From: G965230065 sp965230065
Lineage (GTDB): Bacteria; Bacteroidota; Bacteroidia; Cytophagales; Cyclobacteriaceae
Assembly (NCBI GenBank): GCA_965230065.1
Contig: OZ245942.1
Coordinates: 3,844,001-3,908,000, forward strand
DNA length: 64,000 nt
Reading direction: 5' to 3'
The translations under genes and the position numbers were made by a program. Positions 62,219-64,000 of the stretch are shown one piece after another. Under the pieces are notes generated by a model. It saw nothing but the letters and a program-made list of their open reading frames with translations. It did no database searches and was not told where the DNA came from. Within the stretch, counting starts at the first letter, position 1. Each line of letters begins with the position of its first letter.

Positions 62219-64000
62219 ATGTGTATTGCACGAATTTCATGTGGCAGCAGTAAATCAGCTAATACCCTGAGCGTATTATTTTACTGCCTCTTCTGCCTGT
62301 GTGTAAATAGCACTTATGCGCAGCATGGCACCACTGGGGCCGGGGCAGATCGTTTGTATCAAATGGCAGAAAAACATTTTTTTGCAAACCCGCCATCGTT
62401 GGAGAGGTACGAGCGGGCTCTTTCGCAATATCGCAAGGCTTCGGAAATTTATCATACTTTAGAAGAACATGAACTGCAGGAAGCCAATTGCCATTTGCGC
62501 ATGGGGGCTTTATTTCAAACTTTTGGCCGGTGGGACGAAGCCCTGGATGCTTACCGTGAGTCCATCACACTCAAAAAAAATATTCCCGGATTATCCGACT
62601 CCCTTTTATTAGATGAATATGTGTACTCCGGGAATATCTTCTTCGTAAAAGAAGATTTTGATTCGGCTGCACATTATTACTATTTGGCAGAAGATATTTC
62701 AGCAAAGTATGCAGTAGATAAAAAATGGCTCTACAACTCAATGGGTTTGTTACACTTTTCCACGGGTAATTACGACCAATCCATTAATTACTATACCAAA
62801 ACGTTAGAAGTTTTAAATGAAGACGACCCTCACTACGAAAGTGATGTGGTGGCAGCACGGAATAACCTGGCTTTATCATACACCCGTTTGGGCAATCACG
62901 AGAATGCGATCACACAATACGAAAGCATCCTTGATTATAAAGTAAATCAAAGGGTTCTGCATAAAGTTTATAACAACCTGGGGTGGACTTATTACAAAGC
63001 CGATCAGTACGAAAATGCTTTTAGTTTTCTTAACAAAGCCCTGACTAGTAATGAAATTTCTATTCGTGTAGACGCATTCAATAATTTAGGCGGGCTGTAC
63101 TTTGCCATGAAAAAGTATGATTCGGCTGCTTATTGTTTTAAACATTCTTTACTGCTTAATCAGCAGGAATTTGCCAATAAAAATGTGGATCTGTCCACCA
63201 CTTACCTGGGACTGGCCCGTATAGAAGAAGCCCAAGGTAACTTTGACCAATCGCTCCAGTATTTCCAGCGAGCGCTTGTGAGTGTGAGTTTTGATTTTGA
63301 TGAACAAGCCGTAACTGTAAACCCGGGCCTGCATCATCAGTTTATTTCCTTGCTTACCTTATTCGAGATATTGCAGGGAAAAGCCCATGCTTTTTTTGGT
63401 TATTATTTGGCGAGCCAGGAAGTAAAATATGCCAGGCTGGCACTCTCCACCTATCAGGTGGCTGCTGATGTGGCTAAGCAGTTACAAAAAAATTATGATA
63501 CGGATGATGCAAAGTTATTTTTCGTTCAGACGGTGTATCCTCTTTATGAAGAAGCTATTCAAACTGCTTTTCAGCTGTATGAAGTAACCCGGGAGGAAAA
63601 GTATAAGTTACTGGCTTTTGAATTTGCAGAGATCAGCAAGGCAGCCGTACTGACCGAAATGCTGAAAGAACTTGAAATTAAATCTATAGCCGGTGTGGAC
63701 CCACAGCTGTTGCAAGAAGAAAAAAACCTACGGCAGCAAATCACAAAATTACGTTTGTCAATGGCTGAGCAAGCTGATACTGCAAGGCTGGCTGCTGATG
63801 CACGAAAAGTGAATGATCTTGAAATCGCATTGTCGCGTACCATTCGTTCATTGCAGGATAACTCTGATTACTATGCGTTGAAATACCAGCAAGATTCTAT
63901 AGATATTCAGGAAATACAGGCGGTCATTGGGCAGGACGATGTGATATTAGAATATTTTTTAGGAGATACTACTATGTTTATTTTTCTGGTGTCTAAAAAT
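62219..64000 (+). CDS. Exported TPR-CHAT (caspase-like) protein, 5' part
   Basis: The frame is open from ATG 62219 to the window end (594 codons), so the gene continues beyond. A hydrophobic segment at residues 19-35 ending STYAQH suggests Sec export with cleavage after AQ. Residues about 45-370 hold at least seven TPR repeats (ALFQTFGRWDEALDAYRES, GLLHFSTGNYDQSINYYTKT, NNLALSYTRLGNHENAITQY, NNLGWTYYKADQYENAFSFL). A coiled coil precedes the CHAT domain, which starts near residue 570 (IGQDDVILEYFLGDTTMFIF). CHAT is a caspase-like peptidase fold; the catalytic His and Cys lie outside the window. The N-terminus before the hydrophobic segment is longer than usual. Confidence 0.87.
   Translation, partial: MCIARISCGSSKSANTLSVLFYCLFCLCVNSTYAQHGTTGAGADRLYQMAEKHFFANPPSLERYERALSQYRKASEIYHTLEEHELQEANCHLRMGALFQTFGRWDEALDAYRESITLKKNIPGLSDSLLLDEYVYSGNIFFVKEDFDSAAHYYYLAEDISAKYAVDKKWLYNSMGLLHFSTGNYDQSINYYTKTLEVLNEDDPHYESDVVAARNNLALSYTRLGNHENAITQYESILDYKVNQRVLHKVYNNLGWTYYKADQYENAFSFLNKALTSNEISIRVDAFNNLGGLYFAMKKYDSAAYCFKHSLLLNQQEFANKNVDLSTTYLGLARIEEAQGNFDQSLQYFQRALVSVSFDFDEQAVTVNPGLHHQFISLLTLFEILQGKAHAFFGYYLASQEVKYARLALSTYQVAADVAKQLQKNYDTDDAKLFFVQTVYPLYEEAIQTAFQLYEVTREEKYKLLAFEFAEISKAAVLTEMLKELEIKSIAGVDPQLLQEEKNLRQQITKLRLSMAEQADTARLAADARKVNDLEIALSRTIRSLQDNSDYYALKYQQDSIDIQEIQAVIGQDDVILEYFLGDTTMFIFLVSKN

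Overview
The window comes from a Bacteroidota chromosome, most likely a Cytophagales-type marine or environmental bacterium. The evidence is a SusC/SusD outer-membrane pair, many lipoproteins with Bacteroidota-style lipoboxes, a secreted protein with a C-terminal type IX secretion (T9SS) sorting domain, DUF5689 and DM13 lipoproteins, FtsX/MacB permeases ending in NPVxSLR, and weak or absent Shine-Dalgarno sequences. The sequence looks moderately AT-rich throughout. I saw no rRNA, tRNA, CRISPR array, transposase or phage genes.

Region 1 (1-10.4 kb) is nutrient uptake and sugar-acid catabolism. It holds the 3' part of a susC, a complete susD, a small Crp/YciI/DUF1569 stress-like block, an orphan 25-codon tail of a second susD, an exported endonuclease/exonuclease/phosphatase-fold protein, and a minus-strand kdgD-garD pair that would take galactarate to 2-oxoglutarate semialdehyde.

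Region 2 (10.5-22.6 kb) is an accessory region. An ABC-2 type exporter operon carries its own YtrA-type GntR regulator and a GIN-domain protein. It is followed by three diverged medium-chain dehydrogenase paralogues with a methyltransferase and a DUF4386 membrane protein, an antitoxin with a frameshifted PIN toxin, an AraC regulator, an exported alkylsulfatase-like metallo-hydrolase, an NmrA/QorB-like reductase and a nucleotidyltransferase gene that has lost its ATG. Several small palindromic elements lie here.

Region 3 (22.6-45 kb) is dominated by the cell surface: a 1088-residue T9SS protein with six near-identical domains arranged ABCABC, a secreted beta-helix protein, an AraC/DUF1059 pair, a short-chain dehydrogenase lacking the catalytic Tyr and Lys, a permease-lipoprotein-permease set without an ATPase, a Calx-beta/DUF5689 lipoprotein, and three consecutive lipoprotein sulfatases, which point to sulfated polysaccharide use.

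Region 4 (45-59 kb) is core genome: YfcE phosphodiesterase, HNH endonuclease, SmpB, a TerB-like protein, TsaD, a TamB-family giant, citrate synthase, an SPFH protein and cystathionine beta-synthase.

Region 5 (59-64 kb) is a set of envelope genes: an outer-membrane barrel paired with a Big_2-DM13 lipoprotein, and, divergently, a tandem-repeat exported protein followed by a signal-peptide-bearing TPR-CHAT (caspase-like) protein that runs off the window. This last stretch is the best candidate for a poorly described system. Other notable signals are the orphan susD tail, the palindromic elements, and several recently broken small genes.
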